DNA of 64,000 nt from Candidatus Gastranaerophilales bacterium (GTDB lineage Bacteria; Cyanobacteriota; Vampirovibrionia; Gastranaerophilales; Gastranaerophilaceae): contig CALURL010000002.1 of NCBI GenBank assembly GCA_944323155.1, positions 62,001 through 126,000 on the forward strand. The letters run 5' to 3'. Below are positions 16,674-26,651 of the stretch, piece after piece. Below the pieces are notes generated by a model that did no database searches, was not told the DNA's origin, and was given only the letters and a program-made list of their open reading frames with translations. Each line of letters starts with the position of its first letter. The first letter of the stretch is position 1. The translations under genes were made by a program, and so were the position numbers.

Positions 16674-17926
16674 TAATCCCCTCCGTTTTTAATCTTTTCT
16701 ATAAGATAATTCATTATAACTCCTGCTGTCCCGATTTGCGGCATAATAAGTTTTTCCATACATTTTTTGCGTTCTTCTTTCAAGGTGTCATCTTTTTGTA
16801 TTATCAATTTATTCAATGCTGCTTTCAACTCTTCTAAATTGTGAACTTTATAGTATCCTTTTGTAATTTCTTCGCCGAATTCATTTAGTCCGATGCTTTT
16901 GCCGGCAATAAGCTGTATTAAAGGTTTTTGAGCCGGAAGATATTCTGTTAAGAAAGAATTACAATCTGTTATCATCATATCAGATGTTTTAAAAATATCA
17001 AAATAATCACCTTTATCATAAAAATGCGTGTTATTTGAATTAGCCCAAAAAGCATAATAGTCGTCTGTTTCTGCTTCTGTCATAAGGTGTTCTTGGACTA
17101 TCATTTTTCTTAACACAGGATGAGGTTTGAATATAAATTCTATTTCCGGATGAGATTTTGCAAATTCAACAAAAAATTTGTAGTAAATATCAAATGTCCC
17201 AAACTTCAGAATACTATCTTTGGCAAAAGAAAAGTGCGGTGCATAAATTATTCTAAAATTATTTGTCTGCCATATTTGTTTATCCGGATTAAGCGGATAT
17301 GAATAAGCGTCAAGTTTAATACTGCCTGTGACAACAAGATTTTTGCCGTTCACTCCGTGATTTGTCAAAACTTTTTTTACAAAGTTATTATCCAGAAAAT
17401 ATGCCCAAACTTCTTTAAAAAATCTAGAACAATATTCATTCCTGCCGTTTGTTGTCCCAGTTCCATAGCTGCAATAGCAGCAAAGAGAATATTTGGAAGT
17501 ATGCCGCGGCTGCTGTAACCTTGGTAATGCCCATGGTTCCTGATAAAATATGATATCCGGATTAAATTCTGATAGTGGAATGTGTTCTTTTGTTTCTATA
17601 TCAAATGCATATTCAACATTCATTCCACGTGAATTGAAAAATTCGTAGTTTGTTTTTAGTTTTTCAATATCCCTGTCAGAATAATCCTTGTCAACCACAA
17701 GCAAAACAACAGGGGTAAAAAATTTACTTTTTATAAGTTTATCATAAAGCGATCCGTATACCCATTTTGAATTTTCCGAATTCAGAAAACAAACCCTTAA
17801 TTTTCTTTTACCGAATTCTTTTTTCAGTTTTAGTAAAATCTTTTTATAATTATGATGAGTCAAAATTAATTTTAAATTATTCGGGAAATATGATAATGAA
17901 CGTTCAATAAATGTTTTTAAGTCCAT
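16673..17926 (-). CDS. CDP-glycerol glycerophosphotransferase-like protein
   Basis: This 417-residue protein resembles polyol-phosphate transferases in its C-terminal half: YAPHFSF, FKPHPVLRKM and FKTSDMMITDCNSFLTEYL, the counterpart of the D-Y-S-S region of TagF. The N-terminal half lacks a recognised domain. I choose the ATG at 17926 (MDLKTFIERSL), which overlaps the end of the upstream GT2 gene by 10 nt and has GGCGG about 6 nt upstream; a longer frame to 17989 lies inside that gene. It belongs to the four-gene surface-polymer operon running 18702 to 13649. Substrate unknown. Confidence 0.8.
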   Translation of the reverse strand: MDLKTFIERSLSYFPNNLKLILTHHNYKKILLKLKKEFGKRKLRVCFLNSENSKWVYGSLYDKLIKSKFFTPVVLLVVDKDYSDRDIEKLKTNYEFFNSRGMNVEYAFDIETKEHIPLSEFNPDIIFYQEPWALPRLQQPRHTSKYSLCCYCSYGTGTTNGRNEYCSRFFKEVWAYFLDNNFVKKVLTNHGVNGKNLVVTGSIKLDAYSYPLNPDKQIWQTNNFRIIYAPHFSFAKDSILKFGTFDIYYKFFVEFAKSHPEIEFIFKPHPVLRKMIVQEHLMTEAETDDYYAFWANSNNTHFYDKGDYFDIFKTSDMMITDCNSFLTEYLPAQKPLIQLIAGKSIGLNEFGEEITKGYYKVHNLEELKAALNKLIIQKDDTLKEERKKCMEKLIMPQIGTAGVIMNYLIEKIKNGGD

Positions 17927-18702
17927 TTTGCACCGCCTTTTATCATTTTTAGATAATATGATATATAGTTTTTTGCTATCATAAAACACAGGTGAATATA
18001 TATTATTAACCTGAATTTGTTATAAAGTTTTTTGTGGTGTTCAATCATTTTTAATCTGATTTGTAAGTAATTTGATGGATTTAAAGCTTTTTGAGTTCTG
18101 GAATTTTCTGCCTTGCGCCAGAAAAATAGTATTTCCGGAATTTGAAAAACTTTTGCACCGGTTTCAATTATAGATAACCAGAAATCCCAATCTTCACAAC
18201 CGAGTTCGAGGTCTGGATTAAATCCTCCAACTTCTGTAAATGTACTTTTTCGAAAAAAGCTTGCTGAAAAAATTCTATTTTGAACAAGCATATTGTAAAT
18301 TGTTGCTGGTTTCAAATCCACAGGCTTGTTAACCGCATCAAAAAATTGCGCTTTACAGTATACAATTCCAATATCATCATTTTCATCAAGTATTTTAACT
18401 GCTTTTTCAATATAATCAGGCGCTATTTTGTCATCTGCATCAAGGGTTAAAATATATTCACCATTACAAGATTTAATGCCGGTATTTCTCGCTGTACAAA
18501 CTCCGGAATTTTCTATATTGATTATTGTAATCCCTTTATTTTCTAACTTATTTAATACAGGTTTTGTTATTTCATCATCTGAACCGTCATTAACTATAAT
18601 TATTTCAAAACTTTTATAATGAGAGCATAGGACAGAATTAATAGCTTCTTCTAAATATTTTCCCTGATTATAACAAGGAATAATTACAGATACTTTTTTC
18701 AT
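17917..18702 (-). CDS. Family 2 glycosyltransferase
   Basis: This 261-residue GT-A fold enzyme begins VSVIIPCYNQGKYLEEAI, has NDGSDDE, the metal-binding LDADDKIAPDYI, and the acceptor-side GCEDWDFWL. It would transfer a sugar from a nucleotide donor to a surface glycan. There is a C-terminal hydrophobic patch (LIIYIHLCFMIA) that may contact the membrane. It is the first gene of the polymer operon. TATAGT lies a few nt before the ATG, so a short or leaderless transcript is possible. Confidence 0.88.
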   Translation of the reverse strand: MKKVSVIIPCYNQGKYLEEAINSVLCSHYKSFEIIIVNDGSDDEITKPVLNKLENKGITIINIENSGVCTARNTGIKSCNGEYILTLDADDKIAPDYIEKAVKILDENDDIGIVYCKAQFFDAVNKPVDLKPATIYNMLVQNRIFSASFFRKSTFTEVGGFNPDLELGCEDWDFWLSIIETGAKVFQIPEILFFWRKAENSRTQKALNPSNYLQIRLKMIEHHKKLYNKFRLIIYIHLCFMIAKNYISYYLKMIKGGAKWT

Positions 18703-18742
18703 ACATACAGACTATAATTTAATATAAAAATAAATAAAAAAC

Positions 18743-18830
18743 GGAGTAATAGGGATTTGAACCCTAGATGCAGATTGCTCCACATAACACCTTAGCAGGG
18801 TGCCGCCTTCAGCCACTCGGCCATTACTCC
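18743..18830 (-). tRNA. tRNA-Ser (anticodon GCU)
   Basis: The minus strand reads as an 88-nt class II tRNA: acceptor stem GGAGTAA/TTACTCC, a long variable arm, the T-loop GGTTCAAATCC and an anticodon loop CTGCTAA flanked by CACC/GGTG. The anticodon GCU (complement of 18794-18796) reads AGC/AGU serine codons. No CCA is encoded. Confidence 0.95.
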
Positions 18831-18943
18831 AATTTTTATTTTTTGTTGTCAGATAATTACCTGACATGTGCATATTTTTATTCTAACATAAATATTTTTT
18901 TTCGTAAATCTTTTTTTGTTTTTAATTTTATTGTAACTTTCTC

Positions 18944-18971
18944 TTGACCTATTGTATAATTAGGCTAAAAT
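18944..18971 (+). promoter_or_regulatory. Promoter of the bifunctional nuclease family gene
   Basis: TTGACC (18944-18949) and TAAAAT (18966-18971) with a 16-bp spacer precede the ATG at 19004 and its AGAGAGGT ribosome-binding site. Confidence 0.6.
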
Positions 18972-19003
18972 AGTATTAAAAGCATTTAGAGAGGTAATAT
19001 TAT

Positions 19004-19519
19004 ATGATTGAAATGAAGGTTATGGGTATTGCACTTGATACCAGAACAGGCTCCCCAATTGTTGTTTTGCACGACAAGGAAAATAGAAAAGCTTTACCTA
19101 TTTGGATTGGGTCGGCTGAAGCAAGTGCTATTATTCGAAAAATTGAAAATCTTAATGTAGCACGCCCTATGACTCATGATTTAATCATTAATATTATAGA
19201 AAAAACTGGATACAAGCTTGATAAAGTTGAAATTAATGATGTTGAAAAAGATACTTATTATGCGACTTTGTTTTTGGTAAACGACGAAGGCAAGATTTTG
19301 GAAATTGACTCTAGACCATCTGATGCAATTGCTGTTGCAATTAGAGTGGATGCACCTATTTTTGTTACTGCTAACGTTATTTCAAACGGGTCTGTATCTA
19401 CTGATACAGCAAAAGACGAAGAAGAAGCACAAGAATTCAAAAAATTTGTACAAAGTATTAAACCTTCTGATTTCGCCAAGCTTATGAAAGATAATGATCA
19501 CCATGAAAGCGACCAGTAA
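19004..19519 (+). CDS. Bifunctional nuclease family protein (DUF151)
   Basis: This 171-residue protein matches the BFN/DUF151 family throughout residues 1-135: MKVMGIALDTRTGSPIVVL, LPIWIGSAEASAI and SRPSDAIAVAIR are the typical segments. Plant and bacterial members show RNase/DNase activity, and the fold is also found fused to UvrB/UvrC domains. The C-terminal 35 residues (EEEAQEFKKFVQ onward) are an acidic helix also seen in relatives. It is monocistronic, with its own promoter and a strong ribosome-binding site. Cellular role is not established. Confidence 0.88.
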   Translation: MIEMKVMGIALDTRTGSPIVVLHDKENRKALPIWIGSAEASAIIRKIENLNVARPMTHDLIINIIEKTGYKLDKVEINDVEKDTYYATLFLVNDEGKILEIDSRPSDAIAVAIRVDAPIFVTANVISNGSVSTDTAKDEEEAQEFKKFVQSIKPSDFAKLMKDNDHHESDQ

Positions 19520-19623
19520 TTTGTTTTATCTTTCTTAATATTCCTTAATATTTGGTTTAAAAAGCGCAATTTATTTTTTATAAATTCCTTTATATATATG
19601 TAAAGTATTAATGGGGAAAAAAT

Positions 19624-19827
19624 ATGTCATTATTTGTTAACAGAATTCAAGCAATTAATCCTGCATTGCAGGCGCAACAAGTACAACCTGTTCGTAATAA
19701 TGCTTATCAACCAGGTTTTGTACAAAGTGCAGTAAGCTCTCCTTATAATTTGAATCACCCTAGAACAAATGATATGGAAGGAATTAAGGCCTCTGCTGTT
19801 GCTAATAGATTAGATATTTTAGCCTAA
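19624..19827 (+). CDS. Small unknown protein
   Basis: This 67-residue frame has its own AT-rich promoter-like region and a GGGGAAA ribosome-binding site about 7 nt before the ATG. It is rich in Q, N, P and A (ALQAQQVQPVRNNAYQP), without hydrophobic segments or cysteines, and ends in an amphipathic helix (EGIKASAVANRLDILA). I do not recognise it. The composition resembles disordered adaptor-like proteins. An 18-Q/N/P-rich tail also occurs in the unknown protein encoded at 20345-22333, but no direct similarity can be claimed. Confidence 0.6.
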   Translation: MSLFVNRIQAINPALQAQQVQPVRNNAYQPGFVQSAVSSPYNLNHPRTNDMEGIKASAVANRLDILA

Positions 19828-20057
19828 AAAGATGTTTTTTGAATAGTTTGTACTGCAAGCTAAACGTGTATTACTATATTTTGGAGTGAAAGAATAGATT
19901 TTCTGTTCTTTCTTTTTTAATGAACACAAACCTACAACTTTTGAGTCATCATTGAAAAATTTTTTAATGAATTCCATAAACACGTCCTTCTTTTTTTATT
20001 TTTATGTATAATATTATTAATTATATTTTTGTAAAAATCAAGAGAAGGAGAAATATT

Positions 20058-20261
20058 ATGACAAAAAAAATTAGTAAAGATATGAATATCATTGAAATCG
20101 TACAAACTTGTCCTGAAAGTGTTGAAATCTTTCAAAAATATGGTTTGGGCTGTTTAGGCTGTGCTGCTGCACGTTTTGAAAATTTAGAAGCCGGTGCTAA
20201 AGTGCATGGTTTCGATCCTGATAAAATGGTTGAAGAAATCAATGCTTTAATTAAGGAATAA
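20058..20261 (+). CDS. DUF1858 domain protein (hybrid-cluster-associated redox disulfide domain)
   Basis: This 67-residue protein starts at the ATG at 20058, preceded by AGAAGGAG. It matches DUF1858: MNIIEIVQTCPESVEIFQKYG followed by GLGCLGCAAARFE, where the CxxC pair is the proposed redox disulfide. Such small proteins accompany hybrid-cluster proteins and iron-sulfur or NO-stress enzymes, but no such gene is adjacent. It is followed by a bidirectional terminator. Fold assignment is confident, function not. Confidence 0.9.
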   Translation: MTKKISKDMNIIEIVQTCPESVEIFQKYGLGCLGCAAARFENLEAGAKVHGFDPDKMVEEINALIKE

Positions 20262-20280
20262 CTAAATAATAATGCTAAAT

Positions 20281-20322
20281 AATAAATCCCGACTTTTTAT
20301 ATAATTGTCGGGATTTATTTTA
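20281..20322. terminator. Bidirectional intrinsic terminator
   Basis: AATAAATCCCGAC and GTCGGGATTTATT form a stem between convergent genes (DUF1858 and the 662-residue protein), with a T-rich tail on both strands. Confidence 0.85.
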
Positions 20323-20344
20323 TTGTTTGTGTAGAATTATAAGA

Positions 20345-22333
20345 TTAAGCTTTTGCTTTATTATCTATAAAATTTTGTATTGAAACAGTTTGTTTATTAC
20401 TTATAGGCTGGATATTTTGTTGTTGAACATTTGGTTGTAAATTTGCGTTAGGCTGCGGCTGTTGAGGCTGGGCTTTTTTCATTGCAGCTTCTTTGGCAAT
20501 ACGTTCTTTAGTCATTCTTTCACAGAATCTTGCCAGCCACATCATAAATACAGGTACAAGAACTATTGTAGAAGCAAATCCGAATGCACTGTTGCAAGTT
20601 TTGGCTGTTTGTACAAATTTGTTTGTTTTTGATTTAAATACATCATATATTGCATCAAGTGCTTTAGAGCTATCTTTCTCCATTTCTCTTTTTAAACCTG
20701 ATTTAATTTCTTCAATAGAAGCATTTTTAAGAGGCTTGCCTAATATTTCCTGCATTTTAGCTGAAATTGTTTTATCCATTCCAAGAACTTTTTTAGCATT
20801 GCCGCCATTATTTTCTAAGAATTCTACAAATCCGAGGATGCCATCTTTATATTCATGTATATTATGATATTTAGATACTATTTGTTCTGAGTTTAATACA
20901 TCTATACCATTTCCGGCTGTGAAGTAATTTTTAACCTTATGGAAGAATGATTTGTCATGATCTTCAGGTCTTGTATTTAGTGACAGGCCTGTAATTCTTG
21001 AGAACATGTCTGAGAAGCCTCTAGACAAAGCTTTAGCACCAAAAAGAATTGCGGTAAAGCTTGATATATCACGAACAAGTATTTCATCTTTTTCATAATC
21101 ACTTTTTGCATTTGCGTAACGGCTTGGCAAACAGAAACCGAACAATAGCGCTAACATATCCATAACTGACATTGAAGCGCCGTTAAATTCTGCTTTATTA
21201 AAGAATTTATTGAAACCTTTGCTGTTAATCATTTTTTCGCCGGCAGTAGAGGCTATTGACCCCAAACCGCCTTTAAATGCAACTTCTTTTGATTTATCTG
21301 ATTTTGTTTCTGTTTTTTCTGCTGTTTTATTATCTTCTTTTTGAGTTTCTTCAGCGCCTTCAATACCTGCTAAGCCTGGATCTTTTTTCAAGCCTATATT
21401 GTAAAGTTTTGGTATTAACGCATAGAAGCCGACAACTGCTGAGAACATACCTGCAACAGATAAAACTCTGCCTGTAATACGTTTGTTGTTAAAGTGTTTT
21501 ATAAAGTCTTCAATGCTTGTCATGCTCTTTGACTTATCAAAATGTTTGTTTACAGATTTAATTGCATCATTTGTATAGTCAGGCAAGCTTTCCATTAAGC
21601 GTTTTATAGAAGTATTTAATTTGTTTCCATTGTTTAATTTATAAATAGCACCAAGTTCATTCTCAGATGGAGATGCGTGAGATTTTCTTAGAAGCATGTA
21701 TTTTTCTGTTAATTCATTTTTTAAAGCTTTAGTTTCTTTCTTTTTAGAAGATTGTTCTATTTTCAGCAAAGTATTTGCAAAATATTTAGCATTTTCTGAT
21801 AGTTCTTCAGATGTAAGTTCAGCGGATTCTTTCAATATATTTTCAAAGAAGTGTGTATAGAATTCGCGTTTTGCTTCATTTTGATTTGCAAGTATATTGT
21901 GGTTGTTTTTTGCAAATTCTGTAAACGATTCACCTATAGCGTTAATATGGCTGATATGAACGTTATTGGCAGATCCGCCCCATTTTTTTATAAATGCAAG
22001 CATGCCCATAGGGATTAAGAATGCACTGGGGCCGCTTAAAATTTCTCTAATACCTTCTCTTCTTGCGAATTCCCAGTTCAAAGGGCCTGTCATTTTCCCA
22101 TTTTCATCCTTTTTTCTATTACGGTTAAGCCCTTCATATATACGTGGAGCAACCATACCGATTCCGTCTTGAGCAATAAATGATGCTGCAAAACCTCCTC
22201 TGTCTATAGCGTCCATTACTGTTACAATTGGATTAAATCCGCCTTTGAAAGATGGATTTTGCTGATTTTTTTGTTTTTCTGCATTCCCGTTTCTGTTCTG
22301 GGGTGATAATAAATTTACTGGTTTTACTGACAT
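20345..22333 (-). CDS. Large lineage-type unknown membrane protein, 662 residues
   Basis: I do not recognise a family. The N-terminus is disordered and carries the short motif NPSFKGG (about residues 26-32). Hydrophobic segments occur near residues 100 (FLIPMGMLAFI), 300 (VLSVAGMFSAVVGFYALI) and 610 (ASTIVLVPVFMMWLARF). A second KGG (AFKGGLGSIAST) follows a charged linker near residue 355, so the protein may be a duplication of a motif-plus-membrane module. The C-terminus is Q/N/P-rich. AGTAGGGA serves as ribosome-binding site. An 11-bp inverted repeat (TGTGTAGAATT) lies just outside both ends of the gene. It resembles in style, not sequence, the 1154-residue protein at 29464. Confidence 0.7.
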   Translation of the reverse strand: MSVKPVNLLSPQNRNGNAEKQKNQQNPSFKGGFNPIVTVMDAIDRGGFAASFIAQDGIGMVAPRIYEGLNRNRKKDENGKMTGPLNWEFARREGIREILSGPSAFLIPMGMLAFIKKWGGSANNVHISHINAIGESFTEFAKNNHNILANQNEAKREFYTHFFENILKESAELTSEELSENAKYFANTLLKIEQSSKKKETKALKNELTEKYMLLRKSHASPSENELGAIYKLNNGNKLNTSIKRLMESLPDYTNDAIKSVNKHFDKSKSMTSIEDFIKHFNNKRITGRVLSVAGMFSAVVGFYALIPKLYNIGLKKDPGLAGIEGAEETQKEDNKTAEKTETKSDKSKEVAFKGGLGSIASTAGEKMINSKGFNKFFNKAEFNGASMSVMDMLALLFGFCLPSRYANAKSDYEKDEILVRDISSFTAILFGAKALSRGFSDMFSRITGLSLNTRPEDHDKSFFHKVKNYFTAGNGIDVLNSEQIVSKYHNIHEYKDGILGFVEFLENNGGNAKKVLGMDKTISAKMQEILGKPLKNASIEEIKSGLKREMEKDSSKALDAIYDVFKSKTNKFVQTAKTCNSAFGFASTIVLVPVFMMWLARFCERMTKERIAKEAAMKKAQPQQPQPNANLQPNVQQQNIQPISNKQTVSIQNFIDNKAKA

Positions 22334-22563
22334 ATCCCTACTTTTTTATAACTACAATTCTACACATATATTTAAAAACTAATCTGTTTTACTTATTGCT
22401 ATTTTTTGCCGGCTTAGTTAAGAAATTTAACAAAACAAAATAATAATAAGTGTAATTATTATACTTAATCGCAATAATTTTTTCAACTTTTTTACTACAT
22501 ATATAATAATAAATTTACAATTTAGCAATAAACTCTAATATAAGAAAAAAAACATTATCCAAA

Positions 22564-22590
22564 TTGACACATTTTCTTGTCTGATATAAT
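22564..22590 (+). promoter_or_regulatory. trmFO promoter, likely leaderless
   Basis: TTGACA (22564-22569) and TATAAT (22585-22590, preceded by TGA) end 8 nt before the ATG at 22599. No ribosome-binding site fits between. Transcription would start at or next to the start codon. Confidence 0.7.
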
Positions 22591-22598
22591 CTTTTTAT

Positions 22599-23906
22599 AT
22601 GGAAGTTAATGTAATTGGTGCAGGTTTAGCAGGCTCCGAGGCGGCTTTGCAGCTTGCTAAACGCGGGATAAAAGTTAATTTGTTTGAAATGCGTCCGAAA
22701 AAAACTACCGGCGCGCATAAGACAGAAAAGTTCGCAGAATTTGTATGCTCAAATAGTTTAGGTTCTGCTGATTGTTCAAATGCGTCTGGATTATTAAAAA
22801 AAGAAATGGAACTTCTCGGCGGTGAACTTATAAAAATTGCTTATGATTGTCAGGTGCCGGCAGGCGGTGCTCTTGCTATTGACAGGGAACTTTTTTCGCA
22901 GACAGTTACAAACAAAATTGAAGAAAATCCTTTAATAAATATTATTAGAGAAGAAGTTAGAGAAATTCCCGAAGGTAATGTGATTTTGGCTTCTGGCCCT
23001 TTGACAAGTGAAGATTTATCGAATTCTATAAGAGAATTTACTCAAAGTGAGCATTTGCATTTTTTTGATGCAATAGCGCCTATTGTAGAAAAAGACAGTA
23101 TAAATTTTGATATAGCTTTTTATGCAAGCAGATATGACAAAGGCGAGGCATCTTATATTAACTGCCCTATGGATAAGGAGCAGTATGACAAATTTTATAA
23201 TATTTTGATTAATGCACCCAAAATTGAATTAAAAGAATTTGAAAAAGGGGCAAAGTTTTTTGAAAGCTGTCTGCCTGTGGAAGTTTTGGCATCCCGCGGC
23301 GTGGATACACTTCGTTTTGGTCCGATGAAGCCTGTCGGACTTGTAGATAAGCGCACTGGTGTTGAAAATTATGCTGTTGTTCAACTCCGTCAGGATAATT
23401 CTGCCAAAACCTTATATAATTTAGTCGGATTTCAAACTAATCTAAAATGGGGCGCACAAAAGGAATTGCTGCAATCAATTCCCGGGTTGGAGAATGTTAA
23501 TATTGTAAGATACGGCGTTATGCATAGAAATACATTCATTAATTCTCCAAAACTTTTGAACCCGTCATTGCAAACAAGAAAACGTGCTGATTTATTTTTT
23601 GCAGGTCAATTAACCGGTACTGAAGGCTATACAGAATCTATTGCGTCAGGTTTGCTTGCTGGAATTAACATGGCAAAATATTTGAAAGGTGAAGAGCTTT
23701 TAGTGCTTCCAAAAGAAACAATGCTAGGGGCTTTGACAAATTATATTACTGATGAAAATCATGATAAGTTTCAGCCAATAAATTCAAATTGGGGAATTTT
23801 ATCTCCAATAGAGTTACCTAAAAAGGAACGTAAAAATAAAAAATTGAAAGCAGAATTATATTCAAAGCGCTCAGTGGAGTTTTTAACCACTTGTAACTTT
23901 CAGTAA
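22599..23906 (+). CDS. trmFO: TrmFO, FAD- and folate-dependent tRNA (uracil-54) methyltransferase
   Basis: This 435-residue flavoprotein starts with the FAD dinucleotide motif [14 protein letters not shown] and carries the TrmFO hallmarks [21 protein letters not shown] and, near the C-terminus, [19 protein letters not shown]. It uses 5,10-methylene-tetrahydrofolate to make ribothymidine at U54 of tRNA. Length and motifs are complete. It stands alone with its own strong promoter. A pilin-like gene follows 45 nt downstream. Confidence 0.96.
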   Translation: MEVNVIGAGLAGSEAALQLAKRGIKVNLFEMRPKKTTGAHKTEKFAEFVCSNSLGSADCSNASGLLKKEMELLGGELIKIAYDCQVPAGGALAIDRELFSQTVTNKIEENPLINIIREEVREIPEGNVILASGPLTSEDLSNSIREFTQSEHLHFFDAIAPIVEKDSINFDIAFYASRYDKGEASYINCPMDKEQYDKFYNILINAPKIELKEFEKGAKFFESCLPVEVLASRGVDTLRFGPMKPVGLVDKRTGVENYAVVQLRQDNSAKTLYNLVGFQTNLKWGAQKELLQSIPGLENVNIVRYGVMHRNTFINSPKLLNPSLQTRKRADLFFAGQLTGTEGYTESIASGLLAGINMAKYLKGEELLVLPKETMLGALTNYITDENHDKFQPINSNWGILSPIELPKKERKNKKLKAELYSKRSVEFLTTCNFQ

Positions 23907-23951
23907 AATACGTTAAAATCATAATATACAAATAAATAGGAGGATTATTTT

Positions 23952-24754
23952 ATGAAAAATTTGTTTAGAGATGTTTACGGGGGGGGGGCAAGCGCCTAAA
24001 ATCCTCTCATAATCTATTTAAAGCCTTTACCCTTGCTGAAGTTTTAATAACTCTGGGTGTAATCGGTGTTGTTGCGGCATTAACTTTGCCTAATTTGATT
24101 GCAGATTACAAAGAAAAAGTTTTTGTTAATTCTGCGAAGAAAACCTATTCAGTTGTTTATAATGCTCTTAATATGTGGCTTGCAAATAATGGAACTCCCG
24201 GTGATTATACTGCATTTTGGCTTTCAAATTCAGATAGTGATGCGTTGTTGAAAGATTTTGCTACTTATCTTAACGCTGTTAGTGTATGCACAAGTAGTAA
24301 TATAGATAAGTGCGGCGGAAGTTATACTGTAAGGCAGTATAAGAAAATTAATAATGGTATGGGAAATACAACACAATCTGGAGCTTTAAATTCTCGTCGC
24401 ATTGTATTGGCTGATGGTAGTTTTGTTGGTATAATATCAGAAGTTCAGAACGGAAGCTGTACTCATACATGGTTTTCTAATGAAAGCGATCCAAATGGTA
24501 ATTATATTCCGGATCCTTCCAGTCCAAACGGATATAAGGGGGAGTATAAAACGAGTAATAATTGTGGATTCTTTTATATAGATACAAACGGTCTTAAAGG
24601 ACCTAATCAAGTTGGAATAGATAATTTTGCATTTGGAAGCGGTGCTGACAAAGGATTTTATTCACAAGCTCCTATGAATGGTAACTTTGATTATGTGCTT
24701 GCTAACGGGAAATTGATTGAAACAGAAAACTATACTGTTGGAAAATTTGAATAA
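23952..24754 (+). CDS. Type IV pilin-like protein, out of frame at a G10 tract (about 267 residues when joined)
   Basis: AGGAGG (23938-23943) and the ATG at 23952 begin MKNLFRDVY, then ten G (23979-23988). In the ATG frame translation stops at TAA (23994-23996). In the -1 frame the sequence continues KRLKSSHNLFKAFTLAEVLITLGVIGVV, a class III/IV prepilin signal with the cleavage site before F and Glu at +5, then a pilin body to 24754. A tract of 8 or 11 G, or a -1 slip, joins the two. The body has DTNGLKGPNQVG, a motif shared with the other pilins here, and several cysteines. A TTG start at 24086 would lose the signal and is not credible. Likely phase-variable or slippage-controlled. Confidence 0.8.
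23979..23988 (+). repeat. G10 homopolymer tract in pilin leader
   Basis: Ten consecutive G after codon 9 of the pilin-like gene, followed by CAAG. Length is 3n+1; the pilin frame needs 3n+2. Confidence 0.9.
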
Positions 24755-24802
24755 CCTTGTATGGTTATAAACAAAATTATTTTTCATGATAAACTTTTGT
24801 TT

Positions 24803-26644
24803 ATGAAGAGAAAAATAATTGGTATTCTGATAGTCTTATGTGTGGCTGCTTTGGTCGGAAAAGCTTGTATAAACAGGGATATTCCGGAAACTGATGCTCC
24901 TGTTCTCAGAAAAAAAGCAGATGTAATTTTACACGATTACAAGCAGCCCGAAAATAAGACTGTTAATGGTATTGATTATTTGCAATCACAAAACACCATA
25001 GGTGATTTTGGCGGTGATATGGTGCTTTCTACAATCGGAGAAGGTCCGAAAACTTTTAATCCATTCAATACTAAAGATAATATATCTTCTCAAATGTCTG
25101 AAATAATGTATGACGGACTTGTTACAACCCAGCCTGTTACAGGAGAGGTTATTCCTAAACTTGCTAAAGGGTTTGAAGTTAACGGGAATGAATATATTAT
25201 ATATTTGCGAAAAGGAATAAAGTGGTCTGACGGCAAATCAATTACCGCAGATGACGTTGTGTTTACGTGGAAGGATATTATACTTGCAGGATTTGGAAAT
25301 ACGTCTATCAGGGATTCTATAGTTGTCGACGGCGAACTTCCGACCGTTCATAAAATCGATGATTATACCGTGAAATTTATAACTCCGAAACCATTTGCAC
25401 CGTTTTTGAGAATGCTTGCAACTCCGATTGCTCCAAAACATATTTTTGAACCGGCAGTCAAAAAGGGAAAAGCTTATTTTGATACATTTCAATCAACGAA
25501 TATAAAGCCTGAAGGTCTAGTAACTTCAGGAGCGTTTAAACTTAAAGAATACGTTCCTGCTCAGCGTGTTGTCTATGAAAAAAATCCAAATTATTACGAA
25601 ATAAATAAAAATGGCGACAAATTGCCATATCTTAATAAGATAATCTATCTGATTGTAGGCGATATTAATAATGAAGTTTTAAAATTTGAAGGCGGGGAAC
25701 TCGATGTTATAAGCCTGCAAGGCGCAAATGTCGCACGATTTAAAGAAATGGAAAAGCATTCTGATTTTACTGTTTATAATATCGGTCCAAATACTGGTAC
25801 TATGTATCTTTCTATGAATTTAAACAACAGAAAAGATGATAACGGTAAATTCTATGTTGACCCTAAAAAACAATTTTGGTTTAGTGATTTGAATTTCAGA
25901 AAAGCCTGTGATTATGCAATTGATAGAAAAAATATGGTTTTGAATATTGCAAATGGACTTGCTGAACCACTTTTTACCCCTGAAAGTTTGAATTCTATTT
26001 TTCTTAATAAAAATTTGAAACCGTACGACAGAGATTTGGAAAAATCAAAAGAACTTTTACGAAAATCAGGTTTTTATTGGGATAAAAAAGGGCATTTGAG
26101 GGACAAATTCAATAACCACGTAGAATTTAATTTATACACAAATGCTGGCAATACCGAACGCGAAGCTATAGGTGTTATGGTAAAACAGGATTTAGAGGAT
26201 TTGGGGATGAAGGTTAATTTCAAGCCCATTGAATTTAATTCTCTTGTGAATAAACTTGTAAGTACTCTTGATTGGGATATGGTTATAATGGGGCTTACAG
26301 GCTCTCCTCTTGAACCAAATGGCGGTAAAAATGTCTGGATGTCTAACGGAACTTTGCATATGTTTAATCAACGCCTTGAAAAAGATATGAACAGCAAACG
26401 TCTGCCTTGGGAAAAAAGAATTGATTATCTTTATGAACAAGGGGCTCTGGCTATTAATTTTGAGGATAGAAAAAAATATTATGACGAGTATCAAGAAATT
26501 GTTTATGAACAAAAACCGTTTATTTACATCTATTCTCCAATTATAATCGTTGCAATAAGAAATAAGTTTAAAAATGTATTTCCAACTCCGCTTGGCGGGG
26601 TTACGCATAATATAGAAGAAATTTTTGAAAAAGGGATAAACTGA
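24803..26644 (+). CDS. Peptide-type ABC transporter substrate-binding protein (SBP family 5)
   Basis: This protein of about 613 residues is preferred from the ATG at 24803, which begins a signal or anchor segment (KRKIIGILIVLCVAALVG) followed by a cysteine, so it may be a lipoprotein although the lipobox is imperfect. A longer frame from 24761 adds 14 residues of poor signal character. The family 5 signature lies in LAKGFEVNGNEYIIYLRKGI and KWSDGKSITADDVVFTW. It captures peptides or other solutes for the two permeases that follow 7 nt downstream. The C-terminal region (QEIVYEQKPFIYIYSP) is typical. Substrate unknown. Confidence 0.92.
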   Translation: MKRKIIGILIVLCVAALVGKACINRDIPETDAPVLRKKADVILHDYKQPENKTVNGIDYLQSQNTIGDFGGDMVLSTIGEGPKTFNPFNTKDNISSQMSEIMYDGLVTTQPVTGEVIPKLAKGFEVNGNEYIIYLRKGIKWSDGKSITADDVVFTWKDIILAGFGNTSIRDSIVVDGELPTVHKIDDYTVKFITPKPFAPFLRMLATPIAPKHIFEPAVKKGKAYFDTFQSTNIKPEGLVTSGAFKLKEYVPAQRVVYEKNPNYYEINKNGDKLPYLNKIIYLIVGDINNEVLKFEGGELDVISLQGANVARFKEMEKHSDFTVYNIGPNTGTMYLSMNLNNRKDDNGKFYVDPKKQFWFSDLNFRKACDYAIDRKNMVLNIANGLAEPLFTPESLNSIFLNKNLKPYDRDLEKSKELLRKSGFYWDKKGHLRDKFNNHVEFNLYTNAGNTEREAIGVMVKQDLEDLGMKVNFKPIEFNSLVNKLVSTLDWDMVIMGLTGSPLEPNGGKNVWMSNGTLHMFNQRLEKDMNSKRLPWEKRIDYLYEQGALAINFEDRKKYYDEYQEIVYEQKPFIYIYSPIIIVAIRNKFKNVFPTPLGGVTHNIEEIFEKGIN

Positions 26645-26651
26645 AATAATT

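Noticed and set aside
24086-24754. Pilin gene starting at TTG 24086
   Set aside because: It would begin inside the membrane helix of the pilin and lose the prepilin signal; no ribosome-binding site. The real start is the ATG at 23952 with the G10 tract between.
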